Of a DNA stretch of 54,518 nucleotides, positions 27,592 through 36,764 are shown one piece after another (the first letter of the stretch is position 1; the number at the start of each line of letters is the position of its first letter). The position numbers and the translations under genes are program-made. Under the pieces are notes generated by a model. The model was not told the origin of the DNA. It saw only the letters and a list, made by a program, of their open reading frames with translations, and ran no database searches. The DNA comes from Bacteroidota bacterium (GTDB lineage Bacteria; Bacteroidota; Bacteroidia; Bacteroidales; F082): contig NYYH01000001.1 of the NCBI GenBank assembly GCA_002686705.1, forward strand, positions 1 to 54,518, given 5' to 3'.

Positions 27592-28263
27592 ATGCGAAAA
27601 TATTTATTATCTATTATTGTCATTCTGTTTTTTTCAACAGCAGTTGATAAACTAACAGCTCAAACAAACGAAAACTTGTTTTTTGTATTCCTTAATACAA
27701 ACCCCGACAAAACTGAAATAAGTGATGCGGAGGCTGAGGAACTCCAAGCAGGACATCTTAAAAATATTGGCAAACTCAAAGATGAAGGAAAACTATTTGC
27801 TGCCGGTCCATTTTCAGGTGGAGGTGGTATGTTTGTTCTCCATGCTGATAACATTGATGAAGCAAATAGTTATCTTAGTACGGATCCCGCTATTGCTGCT
27901 AACAGGTATAATTTAGAAGTGTTTCCGTTTAATATTTGGAATGGAGATATGTGTGGTGCAAAAGAACCATATACAATGGTAACTTATCAGCTGGTACGAC
28001 TAATTACTAATAGTGATAATAGTGACGATATTGCAAAGACAATTTACAATAACCGTTTTTTTATGGCTGATTTAGCGAATAATACTGACCAACTTGTTGT
28101 CCAAGGTCAGTTTAAAAATGATAATGACGGAGTTTTGATTTTAAATGTTCCAGATACTAAAACTGCAGATCAAATAATAAACAAACATCCATCAGTAATT
28201 AGTGGAAGCCTAAAATATGAGATTGTACCATTATGGATTGCAAAAGGAACGTTTTGTGAGTAG
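27592..28263 (+). CDS. Exported protein with two YCII-related domains
   Basis: The protein has about 223 residues. It starts with a signal peptide (MRKYLLSIIVILFFSTAVDK, cleavage near LTAQ). Two ferredoxin-like YCII-type modules follow. The first (about 25-115) has 'HLKNIGKLKDEGKLFAAGPF' and 'ADNIDEANSYLSTDPA'. The second (about 125-223) is more divergent and has 'VVQGQFKNDNDGVLILNVP'. YCII domains are usually single and cytoplasmic, so an exported tandem form is unusual. The open frame extends 11 codons upstream, but those codons carry the probable promoter and would spoil the signal peptide. It converges on a glycosyltransferase with a 6-base gap. Function unknown. Confidence 0.7.
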   Translation: MRKYLLSIIVILFFSTAVDKLTAQTNENLFFVFLNTNPDKTEISDAEAEELQAGHLKNIGKLKDEGKLFAAGPFSGGGGMFVLHADNIDEANSYLSTDPAIAANRYNLEVFPFNIWNGDMCGAKEPYTMVTYQLVRLITNSDNSDDIAKTIYNNRFFMADLANNTDQLVVQGQFKNDNDGVLILNVPDTKTADQIINKHPSVISGSLKYEIVPLWIAKGTFCE

Positions 28264-28269
28264 CATTAG

Positions 28270-29415
28270 TTAACAAACCATTTTCAGCCAATCCACGAGC
28301 TCTTTTACAAGATTATTATAGTCATAAAGTTTTTCAGCTCTGTCACGACAAGAAACAGCCATCTGCTTTCTTAGACCTGAATTTTGTAATAAATAGTTCA
28401 CTTTTTTGCCAAGCTCTTTAGGATTTCTATCTGTTAATATACCTTCAGTAGATGTAACTATCGAACCAACACCACCACCTTCGTAAGCAACACAAGGAGT
28501 TCCACCTGCCAGAGCTTCAGCGTAAATAATTCCAAAATGCTCATTTTTCTCAGGAGCAGCTATAAGTAGGGTTGCAGCAACTATAAGTTTCGCCTTATCC
28601 TCTGAAGAAACAAATCCCAAAAATGTTCCATTGTCTCCCAACTTTTCTTCAAGCTCTTTCTGCAATTCACCAGCTCCAATAAAAACTGTGGATGCCAATT
28701 CAGCATATTCAGTCGATGCTTCAACCACGTTTTGAGGTCCTTTTGACTTAGTAAGAGCTCCCGGGCAAATAACATATGTTTCGGGAAGTTCATATTTTTC
28801 AAATATGTCACCAATATTTCCTGGCTTAAAATCTACAAGATTTACTCCACATGGTAATATTAGAAAACGATCGTCGGGTAAATTTATCAAAGGTTTTATT
28901 AGGCTATCTCTTACATATTCTGTAGTAACAATAATTCCTTTTGCTTCCACAATAGCTTTAACGATCATCCGCCAGTTATCTTCATCCCACAAACCCTCAT
29001 GCCTTGGTTCAATTCCTGTTCCATGTAAAAATAATACGTAAGGTTTCCCAAACTCCGTAGCAACACTATGAACAGCTACTGCACTTAAGTTGGCATGATG
29101 TCCGATAAAGATATCAACATCATCTGCAATTGAGCTTAACGCCCTTTCGTAATCAGGGAGATATTCTATCATTTCCTCATGGCTCATTCTTGCTACTTGA
29201 CTTTGTTCTTTTCCGGCAGATGGTAAATACTCATGTACCGGAATGATTTGAGTATGCAATTTGATATCTACATTTATGGCACCATCAATCTCGTCTTCAT
29301 TTCCGGGATATAGGAAGTACACTTTATGTCCCAACTTTATTAAATGTCGAACGTGCTCACGTGCCACTTCGCCACTTCCCCTACCTTTATTTAATAATAA
29401 TATCGCAATATTCAT
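28270..29415 (-). CDS. Glycosyltransferase family 4 protein
   Basis: The GT-B enzyme has about 381 residues. The N-terminal loop is 'NKGRGSGEVAREHVRHLIKLG', split around the GSGE turn. Later come 'VLFLHGTGIEPRHEG', 'VVTTEYVRDSLI'-like residues, 'LPCGVNLVDFKPG' and a donor half with 'VICPGALTKSKGPQNVVEA', 'TVFIGAGEL' and 'EHFGIIYAEALAGGTPCVAYEGGGV'. The last segment keeps the Glu-x7-Glu of GT4 enzymes. It probably synthesises a glycoside or glycolipid in the cytoplasm. It stands alone, away from the 1-11 kb glycan region. I chose the ATG at 29415; one six codons upstream is also possible. Confidence 0.85.
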   Translation of the reverse strand: MNIAILLLNKGRGSGEVAREHVRHLIKLGHKVYFLYPGNEDEIDGAINVDIKLHTQIIPVHEYLPSAGKEQSQVARMSHEEMIEYLPDYERALSSIADDVDIFIGHHANLSAVAVHSVATEFGKPYVLFLHGTGIEPRHEGLWDEDNWRMIVKAIVEAKGIIVTTEYVRDSLIKPLINLPDDRFLILPCGVNLVDFKPGNIGDIFEKYELPETYVICPGALTKSKGPQNVVEASTEYAELASTVFIGAGELQKELEEKLGDNGTFLGFVSSEDKAKLIVAATLLIAAPEKNEHFGIIYAEALAGGTPCVAYEGGGVGSIVTSTEGILTDRNPKELGKKVNYLLQNSGLRKQMAVSCRDRAEKLYDYNNLVKELVDWLKMVC

Positions 29416-29444
29416 GATGATCTGTTTTGTCATTTTCTAATCTG

Positions 29445-29452
29445 CAAAAATA
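29445..29452 (-). promoter_or_regulatory. -7 box for the stand-alone glycosyltransferase
   Basis: The minus strand reads TATTTTTG, a TAnnTTTG match 29 bases before the chosen ATG. Confidence 0.4.
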
Positions 29453-29552
29453 TAAATTTAATAAATTATGAAAATTACAATGAGTAAAAAACTCCATTTT
29501 TCTTATACTTGCACCAATTTCTGTAGTTCATGTATTTTGATAAATCAATATT

Positions 29553-31226
29553 ATGATTAAAAAATTAGTTTCAATTATTTTATTTGTCTTTTCAGTATCT
29601 TATATTTCAATTGCTACAGTTAATGATAACCAGGCAGATACATTATTTGTAATTAGTGAAGGGATAGCTGCATTACCCGAAATACCTGAAGAAAATCTTA
29701 CTTTAAGTCAAAAAATTGACGCGGAATTCACTCCAATTGTTGAAGATCTGGGAGAAGTTTTATTTTGGGATCCTTTTGAGAAACTTGATCTTCATGATCC
29801 AGTAATATACGATGAAAATGGAAACCCTGTTTTAAATACCGACGGAACTGAAAAAGAAGCAGCAATACCCCTGGTTGTAATATGGTTAATTTTTGGTGCA
29901 ATTACCTTTACATTAGTACTACGGTTTATCAATTTTAGAGGATTTAAACATGCAATAATGCTTGTAAGAGGTGTTTACGACAATCCTGACCACAAAGGCG
30001 AAGTGTCACATTTTCAGGCACTCACTACTGCTCTTTCAGCAACGGTTGGACTTGGTAATATAGCAGGTGTAACAATAGCGATTTCAATTGGGGGCCCGGG
30101 TGCAACATTTTGGATGATTATAGCTGGTTTGCTTGGAATGTCGTCAAAGTTTGTTGAATGTACATTGGGTGTTAAGTATCGATATATTGATAAAAATGGA
30201 GTTGTTTCTGGTGGGCCTATGTATTATTTACGCGATGGACTTAAGAAGAAAGGAATGAAATGGTTAGGGATAATTCTTTCCATCATATTTGCAATTTTAG
30301 TTATTGGCGGATCAATTGGTGGAGGTAATATGTTTCAGGCTAATCAGGCATTTTCTCAACTTGCTTATTTGGTTCCTACTATCGAAAATTATGGTATGTG
30401 GTTCGGTGTTATTCTTGCCATATTAGTCGCATTTGTTATTATTGGCGGAATTAAAAGTATTGCAAGAGTTACAGACAAAATTGTTCCGTTCATGGCAGCT
30501 ATTTATGTTTTTACTGCTTTGGTAATTATTTTTATGAATATTGAGAATACTGGTACAGCATTTATGTTGATCATTGATGGTGCATTTGGTGCTGATGCGT
30601 TAAGAGGAGGTATAATAGGTGTCCTAATTGTTGGATTTCAACGCGCAGCGTTTTCAAATGAAGCTGGCGTTGGATCGGCAGCGATAGCCCACTCAGCTGT
30701 TAAAACTGATACGCCAATTACTGAAGGATTTGTTTCCCTATTAGAACCTTTTGTTGATACAGTTGTTATATGCACTATGACAGCATTGGTACTTATTTAC
30801 ACCGGAACCTATGAAAACCCTATGGGTTACCAAGGAGCTCAGCTTACGTCCTTGGCGTTCTCAAAAGTATTTTCCTGGTTTCCATATATTTTGGTGATTG
30901 CAATTTTTCTGTTTGCCTTTTCAACTATGATATCTTGGTCTTATTATGGACTGAAAGGATTCGATTTTCTAGTTGGGAGTTTTTCTGAGAAATTATTTGG
31001 AAATAGAGATGTTGCTAAATATACCTATTTTACTATTTTTCTTTTCTTCATAATAGTTGGTGCAGCATCAAATCTTGGATCAGTTATCGCATTTTCTGAT
31101 ATGATGATCCTTGCAATGGCGTTTCCGAATATCATAGGATTATTAATTCTAATGCCCGAAATAAAAAGAGATTTAAATGATTATTGGTCTAAACTTAAAT
31201 CCGGTGAAATTAAGAGGTACAAGTAA
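29553..31226 (+). CDS. AGCS family alanine/glycine:cation symporter with N-terminal extension
   Basis: The 557-residue protein has about 10-11 membrane helices and clear AGCS signatures: '[18 protein letters not shown]' (about 164-181), '[13 protein letters not shown]', '[11 protein letters not shown]' and '[20 protein letters not shown]'. These carriers import alanine or glycine with sodium. The first ~22 residues look like a signal peptide, followed by about 80 hydrophilic, acidic residues before the first core helix, so the N-terminal tail is probably periplasmic. Its stop overlaps the next ATG by one base, so the helix-hairpin-helix gene is translationally coupled. A TATACTTG near 29506 may be the -7 box. 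Confidence 0.92.
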   Translation: MIKKLVSIILFVFSVSYISIATVNDNQADTLFVISEGIAALPEIPEENLTLSQKIDAEFTPIVEDLGEVLFWDPFEKLDLHDPVIYDENGNPVLNTDGTEKEAAIPLVVIWLIFGAITFTLVLRFINFRGFKHAIMLVRGVYDNPDHKGEVSHFQALTTALSATVGLGNIAGVTIAISIGGPGATFWMIIAGLLGMSSKFVECTLGVKYRYIDKNGVVSGGPMYYLRDGLKKKGMKWLGIILSIIFAILVIGGSIGGGNMFQANQAFSQLAYLVPTIENYGMWFGVILAILVAFVIIGGIKSIARVTDKIVPFMAAIYVFTALVIIFMNIENTGTAFMLIIDGAFGADALRGGIIGVLIVGFQRAAFSNEAGVGSAAIAHSAVKTDTPITEGFVSLLEPFVDTVVICTMTALVLIYTGTYENPMGYQGAQLTSLAFSKVFSWFPYILVIAIFLFAFSTMISWSYYGLKGFDFLVGSFSEKLFGNRDVAKYTYFTIFLFFIIVGAASNLGSVIAFSDMMILAMAFPNIIGLLILMPEIKRDLNDYWSKLKSGEIKRYK

Positions 31227-32176
31227 TGCCAAATTGGCTAAATAACTGGTTCAAAGCATTTTTAAGTTTAAATAAAAGTGAACAACGCGGTATAATTGTT
31301 CTTGTAATAATAGTATTACTAATTTCCTTAGCTAACTTGATGTTACCTTATTTTGTCGGCTCAAAATCCGACTTGGATATTGATAAATACAAATCTGAGA
31401 TTAGTATTTTTATAAAGGAGCAACAGCAACTCAGTGATTCGGTTTTCATTGAAAATTTACAAAACTCGGGTGAAATTGATAAGTCAATTGCCGTTCAAAA
31501 GATTAAACCGTTTTTATTTAACCCAAATAAACTTCCGGTTGAAACCTGGAAAAGAATGGGTTTTACAGAACGACAAATACGTACCATAAAAAATTATGAG
31601 GCGCAAGGTGGAATATTCAAAAGAAAAGAAGATTTGAAAAAGATTTATTCAATCTCTGATATTGAATATGAAATAATTGAACCTTATATCAATATTCAGG
31701 ATCCATCTAAATCTGCTTCAAGAAAGGTTGTAGATGAAAAAACTATTAACAAAAAAATAGCCTATAAAAATATTGAAATTAACTCAGCAGATTCATCTGA
31801 ATTAATTGAGTCACTTGGATTAGCACCATGGCTTGCTAGAAGAACAATTTTATACAGAAACATTCTCGGAGGTTATGTGAATAAAAATCAGCTTAAAGAA
31901 GTTTATGGTTTTAATAATAATATATTCAATTCTATTGAAAATTACATAGAAATCGATACAAGTTCAATTAGAAAGATTGACATCAACAATGTTGATTTTA
32001 AAGAGTTACTCAAGCACCCTTATTTCGATTATTCGATAACAAAAAATATTTTTGACGTACGCAATAAAATAGGTTCATTTTCATCTGTTGATCAAATTAA
32101 GTTAATTGACGGCATTAATGATTCTACATTTATTAAGGTTAGGTATTATTTGTATATTCGGCCTTCAAAAAAGTAA
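31226..32176 (+). CDS. Membrane-anchored helix-hairpin-helix (ComEA-like) protein
   Basis: The 316-residue protein has one membrane helix (about 23-43), then a linker and at least three helix-hairpin-helix units. The units are near 'FNPNKLPVETWKRMGFTERQ', 'IEINSADSSELIESLGLAPW' and 'IDINNVDFKELLKHPYFDYS'. Each has the 'IN.A...EL...G' pattern of ComEA/PF12836 DNA-binding repeats. ComEA binds incoming DNA in the periplasm in competent bacteria. The Bacteroidota proteins of this type are uncharacterised, and some are only structurally similar. The ATG overlaps the symporter stop codon by one base. The link to a symporter gives no clear functional clue. Confidence 0.8.
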   Translation: MPNWLNNWFKAFLSLNKSEQRGIIVLVIIVLLISLANLMLPYFVGSKSDLDIDKYKSEISIFIKEQQQLSDSVFIENLQNSGEIDKSIAVQKIKPFLFNPNKLPVETWKRMGFTERQIRTIKNYEAQGGIFKRKEDLKKIYSISDIEYEIIEPYINIQDPSKSASRKVVDEKTINKKIAYKNIEINSADSSELIESLGLAPWLARRTILYRNILGGYVNKNQLKEVYGFNNNIFNSIENYIEIDTSSIRKIDINNVDFKELLKHPYFDYSITKNIFDVRNKIGSFSSVDQIKLIDGINDSTFIKVRYYLYIRPSKK

Positions 32177-32187
32177 AAGTTATTATA

Positions 32188-33612
32188 GTGGGCCGTATCA
32201 GCAAAACATTTAAACAATTCCCTCAAACTTTCTGGATTGCAAATAGTATAGAGCTATTTGAACGATGGGCATGGTATGGTTTTTTTATGCTCTTCGCAAA
32301 CTATCTTACTGGTTCATCAGATGTTGGTGGACTCGAGTTTACTCAAACTCAAAAAGGTCTTATAATGGGGGTCGGCACTGGAATTCTATATTTCTTACCT
32401 GTACTCACTGGCTCAATTGCTGATAAATATGGGTATAAACGCGTTCTGTTGATTGCTTTTATAATATACACCTCTGCATTTATTTTACTTCCTTTGTTTA
32501 ACACTTTTGCCGGAGTATTTGCAATGTACCTGTATTTGGCTGTTGGTGCTGCTTTGTTTAAACCCATTATTCAGGCAACGGTTGCCAAAACCACAACTAA
32601 TAATACATCTTCTATTGGCTTTGGGATTTTTTATATGATGGTAAATATCGGAGCTTTTTTCGGACCAATGATTACTCTTCTTTATAAAAGTAATTATGAA
32701 CTTGTTTTCTATATTTCTGCTGGTGTTGTTGCATTAAACTTCATACTTTTATTATTTTACCGTGAGCCGGGAAGGACAAAATCGACTGAAACACTATCAT
32801 CAACAATAAATCAGGTTTTTAAGAATATTTGGCTCGTTTTACACGATTTTAAATTTGTGATTTTTCTCTTGATTGTTGCAGGTTTTTGGACAATGTATTA
32901 CCAGCTGTTTTTTACTTTACCTGTTTTTGTAACTCAATGGGTCGACACTTCAAATCTTTATGATTTTTTTAATACATATATTCCTGTTGTTGCAAAAGAG
33001 TATGGTAGTCACGGAAATATGGAATCGGAGTTTATCGTAAACTTTGATGCCCTGTTCATTATACTGTTTCAGGTTTTTATCTCAGCTTTGGTAATGAAAA
33101 AGAAATCATTAAATACGATGATTGCTGGCTTTATTATTGCCTCAATAGGAATGGCGTTAACACTTGTTACACAAAACGTAATATTTGTACTTGTGGCAAT
33201 ACTAATTTTCTCAATTGGCGAAATGGCAGCATCACCAAAAATTACCGAATATATTGGTCGGATTGCGTCATCTGACAAGAAAGCACTTTATATGGGTTAC
33301 TCTTTTCTTCCGGTTTTTTTAGGGAGTATTTTTGCTGGTTTTATTTCGGGAAATGTTTATCAAAGTATGTCAGATAAGCATGCATTACTTGTTAAAGAGG
33401 TGAGTTTGAGGGGATTCATTATTCCCGATGGGCTTTCTTCTAATAAGTACTTTGCTGAAGCAGCTTCGCAGATGAACCTGAGTCAGAGAGAATTAACAAA
33501 CTATTTATGGAATAATTATCACCCCTCAAATATCTGGATAGTAATAATTAGTATTGGATTGTTCTCAGCTCTATGTTTATGGTTATACAACCGATTTTTA
33601 ATAAAAGCGTGA
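32188..33612 (+). CDS. POT/PTR2 family proton-dependent oligopeptide transporter (GTG start)
   Basis: The 474-residue protein has about 12 membrane helices. It carries the POT motif E22-x-x-E25-R26 in 'IELFERWAWYGFF', the helix-2 loop 'GSIADKYGYKRVLLIAF' and the family's 'FGIFYMMVNIGAFFGP'. POT carriers import di- and tripeptides with protons. The loop at about 250-290 contains acidic residues not typical of the smaller members. The start is GTG, 11 bases after the preceding stop, so it is likely the third gene of the symporter transcript. Three genes for small nutrients and peptides thus lie in line. Confidence 0.88.
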   Translation: MGRISKTFKQFPQTFWIANSIELFERWAWYGFFMLFANYLTGSSDVGGLEFTQTQKGLIMGVGTGILYFLPVLTGSIADKYGYKRVLLIAFIIYTSAFILLPLFNTFAGVFAMYLYLAVGAALFKPIIQATVAKTTTNNTSSIGFGIFYMMVNIGAFFGPMITLLYKSNYELVFYISAGVVALNFILLLFYREPGRTKSTETLSSTINQVFKNIWLVLHDFKFVIFLLIVAGFWTMYYQLFFTLPVFVTQWVDTSNLYDFFNTYIPVVAKEYGSHGNMESEFIVNFDALFIILFQVFISALVMKKKSLNTMIAGFIIASIGMALTLVTQNVIFVLVAILIFSIGEMAASPKITEYIGRIASSDKKALYMGYSFLPVFLGSIFAGFISGNVYQSMSDKHALLVKEVSLRGFIIPDGLSSNKYFAEAASQMNLSQRELTNYLWNNYHPSNIWIVIISIGLFSALCLWLYNRFLIKA

Positions 33613-33663
33613 GGGTGATGCTAATCTATTTGTAAAAAAATAAGTAAAAAAATGTATTAACAC

Positions 33664-33693
33664 TTGGTTAAATAACAGATTTAACTAAATTTG
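33664..33693 (+). promoter_or_regulatory. Promoter of the T9SS-exported protein gene
   Basis: TTG, 19 bases, then TAAATTTG match the Bacteroidota promoter fully. The ATG lies 41 bases beyond the -7 box. Confidence 0.75.
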
Positions 33694-33734
33694 TAATCTG
33701 GCTATAATTTATTTATTCACTAACTAACATTATT

Positions 33735-36176
33735 ATGAAACATTTTTTACGTTTATTATCATTGTTTGTCGTAGTTGTTTTTGCTTCTAGCAGCGCATTT
33801 GCGCAAAATACACTTATGACTAAAGCACAGGCTCTTGGCTTAAAGACAGGAGGCACTGTTAACGTTGTTCCAATTTCTGGAAATCAAACTGCAGTTCAAA
33901 CTGTTTTTCTTGAGGAAGGTTTTGATGTTGATGGCGATTTCCCACCAGGAGATTGGACCCAAACCATTTTTAATGCCGGTTATACCTGGATTCAATCTAA
34001 TCCTACCAACAACAATTTTAACGAGATAGATCCGAATAGTCTTTTCTCTGCTTTAGTTCCCTGGGTTGCTGAAGACCAGGATGAATGGTTGTTTACACCA
34101 ACTATTGATGCGCTTGGAGAAACTCCTTTAACACTTGAGTTTTATGCAGGTGTAAGTGGACCATGGCTTGCAGGTGCTACATTAATATGTCACATTTCAG
34201 ATGATGGCGGTACAACATGGACAGAACTTTGGAATGCCTTCGACGAAATTGATCCAGGCGCTGCTTGGGCATGGAATTTAGTTTCGATAGATATTAGCGC
34301 ATATGCTGCTGCCGAGTTTCAAGTTGCATGGCAATATGTTGGTAACGATGGAGACCTTGCAGGAATTGATGGAGTTTCAATTGAAGCTGGTTTAGATTAC
34401 ATATTTTATGATGACATGGAAAGCTATACTGTTGGAACCTATCTAGTAGAATCTGATCAGACAGGTTTCTGGGATACATGGACAGGTGCACCTGGTACAG
34501 ACGAAGATGCCTTTATCACCGATGAAGAATCATTAAGCCCAACACAATCATGTATTGTTGAAGGAATTTCTGACCTTGTTCTATTATTAGGCAACAAAAC
34601 ATCAGGTATTTATCAAGTAACTTTTGCGTATTTTATTCCATCTGCTTTTGGAGGTTATTGCAATCTTCAGCATTATGAAGCACCAGGAATTGAATGGGCA
34701 GTTCAGTTATATTTCGGAGCTAGTGGTGGAGCTGATAATGGTTGGATTTTCGCAGGTGCTCCAGATGAAATATTTTTCACATTCCCACATGATGCATGGT
34801 TCCCTATAGAATTTTATATTGACATTGATGAAGATGAAGCCATTTGTTATGTTGATGGAGTAGTTGTTGCTGAATGGCAATTTAGCTTACAGTCTTTCGG
34901 TGATCCAGGGACTAATCAGTTAGGTGGTGTTAACATTTATGCAGGTGCACCTACAGGTGAAACACCAAAATATTATTTCGATAATATTGGATATGTTGCC
35001 GTTGACCCAGGTATTGCAGCTCCAATTATTGACGTTGACCCAACATCATTTTTTCTAACTCTTGAAGAAGGTGAGGTAACTACTGAAACTATGACTATTG
35101 GTAATCTGGGAGTAGAGGAATTAAGTTATCAAATAGTAACTACTTATCCTCAAACAGGCAAAGCATTAACTGCTGAACCAGCTGGTGCACACACACCTAA
35201 GAACTTACATCAGGTGATAACTGCTGATCCTGATTATAGTCCATCAACAAGTACCCCAGCATCGCGTGATGTAACATTAAACTATGATACTGAAAACTTT
35301 ACTGCTATTGGAACTTCTAGTGACTATGAATGGAGAGTTGCTGCAATGTTCCCAGATGCTATGGTTCAGCCGTTTATTGGAATGGAAATTAATGAGATAG
35401 ATGTATTTATTAATGATCCGGGAATTGAATATAAGGCACAAATTTACGATATGGGCTCATATAACACGCCAGGACCTGGTGATCTGTTATTAGAACAATC
35501 GTTTAGTGCTAATGCTGGTTCATGGAATACAATAACATTAGATACACCAATCAAGCTTGATGGTTCTGATATTTGGGTGGGATATTGGTTATCTGCCTAT
35601 GCTGACACATACGTACCTGGTTGTGATGCTGGTCCTGCTGATCCAAATGGAGACTGGATGGCATTTGGTCCAGGATGGGGTCATCTATCAGAGAACCCAG
35701 ATTTGAACTACAACTGGAATATACGTGCAAACGTAACTGGTGATCCAATTATTCAATGGCTTTCACCTGATCCTACTACCGGCTTTTTGGTTGAAAACGA
35801 ATTTGAAGATATTGATATTACAATTGATGCTTCAAATCTTGTTGCTGACCAATATAGTGGCAAACTCAAAATTAGAAATAACGACCCAACTAATGAACAA
35901 GTTGACGTATCTATTACACTAGGCGTTCTTGTTGGAGTTGGTGAAAATGGAGTTAACGAGTATATTGCAGTATATCCAAATCCTGCAAGTACATTTCTAC
36001 ATGTAAAATCAAATGGTGAAATAACAAATGTTCGTTTAGTAAATACAATCGGACAAGTTGTGTACAACAACTCTACTGACGCTAATATTGACATTAGCAA
36101 TTTCGAAAGAGGTGTATATTTTATCCAGGTTGAAACAAAGAATGGTACAAACACTCAAAAAGTCTTAATTCAATAA
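33735..36176 (+). CDS. Large T9SS-exported surface protein with cleaved-adhesin/jelly-roll domains
   Basis: The 813-residue protein has a signal peptide (1-24, ending AFAQ). A cleaved-adhesin/choice-of-anchor-J-type sandwich spans about 55-222 ('EDQDEWLFTPTIDALG', 'GTTWTELW', 'AWQYVGNDGD'). A second jelly-roll spans about 225-435 ('DDMESYTVGTYL', 'YYFDNIGYV'). An Ig-like module starts at about 440 ('FFLTLEEGEVTTETMTIGNL'), and a further sandwich and Ig-like unit follow. The C-terminal 80 residues are a type A T9SS sorting domain: 'VYPNPASTFLHVKS', 'VRLVNTIGQVVY', 'ISNFERGVYFIQVET' and a final KVLIQ. It should cross the outer membrane by type IX secretion and be anchored to surface lipopolysaccharide or released. 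It has its own promoter and terminator. No catalytic motif is seen, so it may be adhesive or structural. Confidence 0.88.
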   Translation: MKHFLRLLSLFVVVVFASSSAFAQNTLMTKAQALGLKTGGTVNVVPISGNQTAVQTVFLEEGFDVDGDFPPGDWTQTIFNAGYTWIQSNPTNNNFNEIDPNSLFSALVPWVAEDQDEWLFTPTIDALGETPLTLEFYAGVSGPWLAGATLICHISDDGGTTWTELWNAFDEIDPGAAWAWNLVSIDISAYAAAEFQVAWQYVGNDGDLAGIDGVSIEAGLDYIFYDDMESYTVGTYLVESDQTGFWDTWTGAPGTDEDAFITDEESLSPTQSCIVEGISDLVLLLGNKTSGIYQVTFAYFIPSAFGGYCNLQHYEAPGIEWAVQLYFGASGGADNGWIFAGAPDEIFFTFPHDAWFPIEFYIDIDEDEAICYVDGVVVAEWQFSLQSFGDPGTNQLGGVNIYAGAPTGETPKYYFDNIGYVAVDPGIAAPIIDVDPTSFFLTLEEGEVTTETMTIGNLGVEELSYQIVTTYPQTGKALTAEPAGAHTPKNLHQVITADPDYSPSTSTPASRDVTLNYDTENFTAIGTSSDYEWRVAAMFPDAMVQPFIGMEINEIDVFINDPGIEYKAQIYDMGSYNTPGPGDLLLEQSFSANAGSWNTITLDTPIKLDGSDIWVGYWLSAYADTYVPGCDAGPADPNGDWMAFGPGWGHLSENPDLNYNWNIRANVTGDPIIQWLSPDPTTGFLVENEFEDIDITIDASNLVADQYSGKLKIRNNDPTNEQVDVSITLGVLVGVGENGVNEYIAVYPNPASTFLHVKSNGEITNVRLVNTIGQVVYNNSTDANIDISNFERGVYFIQVETKNGTNTQKVLIQ

Positions 36177-36195
36177 GATAATTATTTAATTTGAA

Positions 36196-36230
36196 GCCTC
36201 GCTATTTTAGTATATAGCGAGGCTTTTTTT
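36196..36230 (+). terminator. Strong intrinsic terminator after the T9SS protein gene
   Basis: A perfect 10-base stem, GCCTCGCTAT with ATAGCGAGGC, has an 8-base loop and is followed by seven T residues. The next gene's ATG starts only 8 bases after the T run. Confidence 0.9.
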
Positions 36231-36238
36231 ATTATGTT

Positions 36239-36757
36239 ATGAAAAATTCATCAGTTGATCTATTTAACAAATTGGGTACTTCTGAAATCCTGAAAGGAGT
36301 ATCACAACCTATTATTATTGCAGATCGATTACGAACTCCCGAAAATATTGGATTAATATTAAGGTTAGCAGGCAATATTAATGCTCTCAATACTTTATTC
36401 ATTTCTGATGAAGGACATAAGTTCAAAAAATATAAAATAATCAAAACTGCTTCAGGGGCAGTCACTAAAGTTGATTGGAAAATCATCAAACCTGCTGAAT
36501 TAGAAGATTTTCTCCCGAACGATTATAAAATTGTCGCACTTGAAACGTGTAAAGATGCAAGTAGTATTTTCTCTTTCAAATTTCCAAAAAAAGTTGCATT
36601 TATGGTTGGGAATGAAGTACATGGTATAAGCGAAGAAATGCTTTCAATTGCTCATCAAAAAGTTTATATCCCTGTTCCAGGACCTATTTCATCCCTTAAC
36701 GTTACGCACGCACTTTCGATAGCTCTTTTTGAATGGTTAAAACAAATTCAAGTTTAG
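36239..36757 (+). CDS. TrmH/SpoU family RNA 2'-O-methyltransferase
   Basis: The 172-residue SPOUT-fold enzyme shows the three family motifs: 'RTPENIGLILRLAGN' (motif 1, about 31-45), 'FMVGNEVHGIS' (motif 2, about 121-131) and 'SSLNVTHALSIALFEW' (motif 3, about 151-166). Family members methylate the 2'-OH of tRNA or rRNA nucleotides as dimers. It has no extra N-terminal substrate-binding domain, so the target (tRNA or rRNA) cannot be told. The ATG lies directly after the upstream terminator, so it must be read from a promoter overlapping the terminator or by read-through. It converges on mnmD with 7 bases between. Confidence 0.88.
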   Translation: MKNSSVDLFNKLGTSEILKGVSQPIIIADRLRTPENIGLILRLAGNINALNTLFISDEGHKFKKYKIIKTASGAVTKVDWKIIKPAELEDFLPNDYKIVALETCKDASSIFSFKFPKKVAFMVGNEVHGISEEMLSIAHQKVYIPVPGPISSLNVTHALSIALFEWLKQIQV

Positions 36758-36764
36758 TCTGATA

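Noticed and set aside
35753..36154. 133-codon minus-strand open frame
   Set aside because: It is the antisense of the T9SS sorting domain and last Ig-like unit, and shows no family features.
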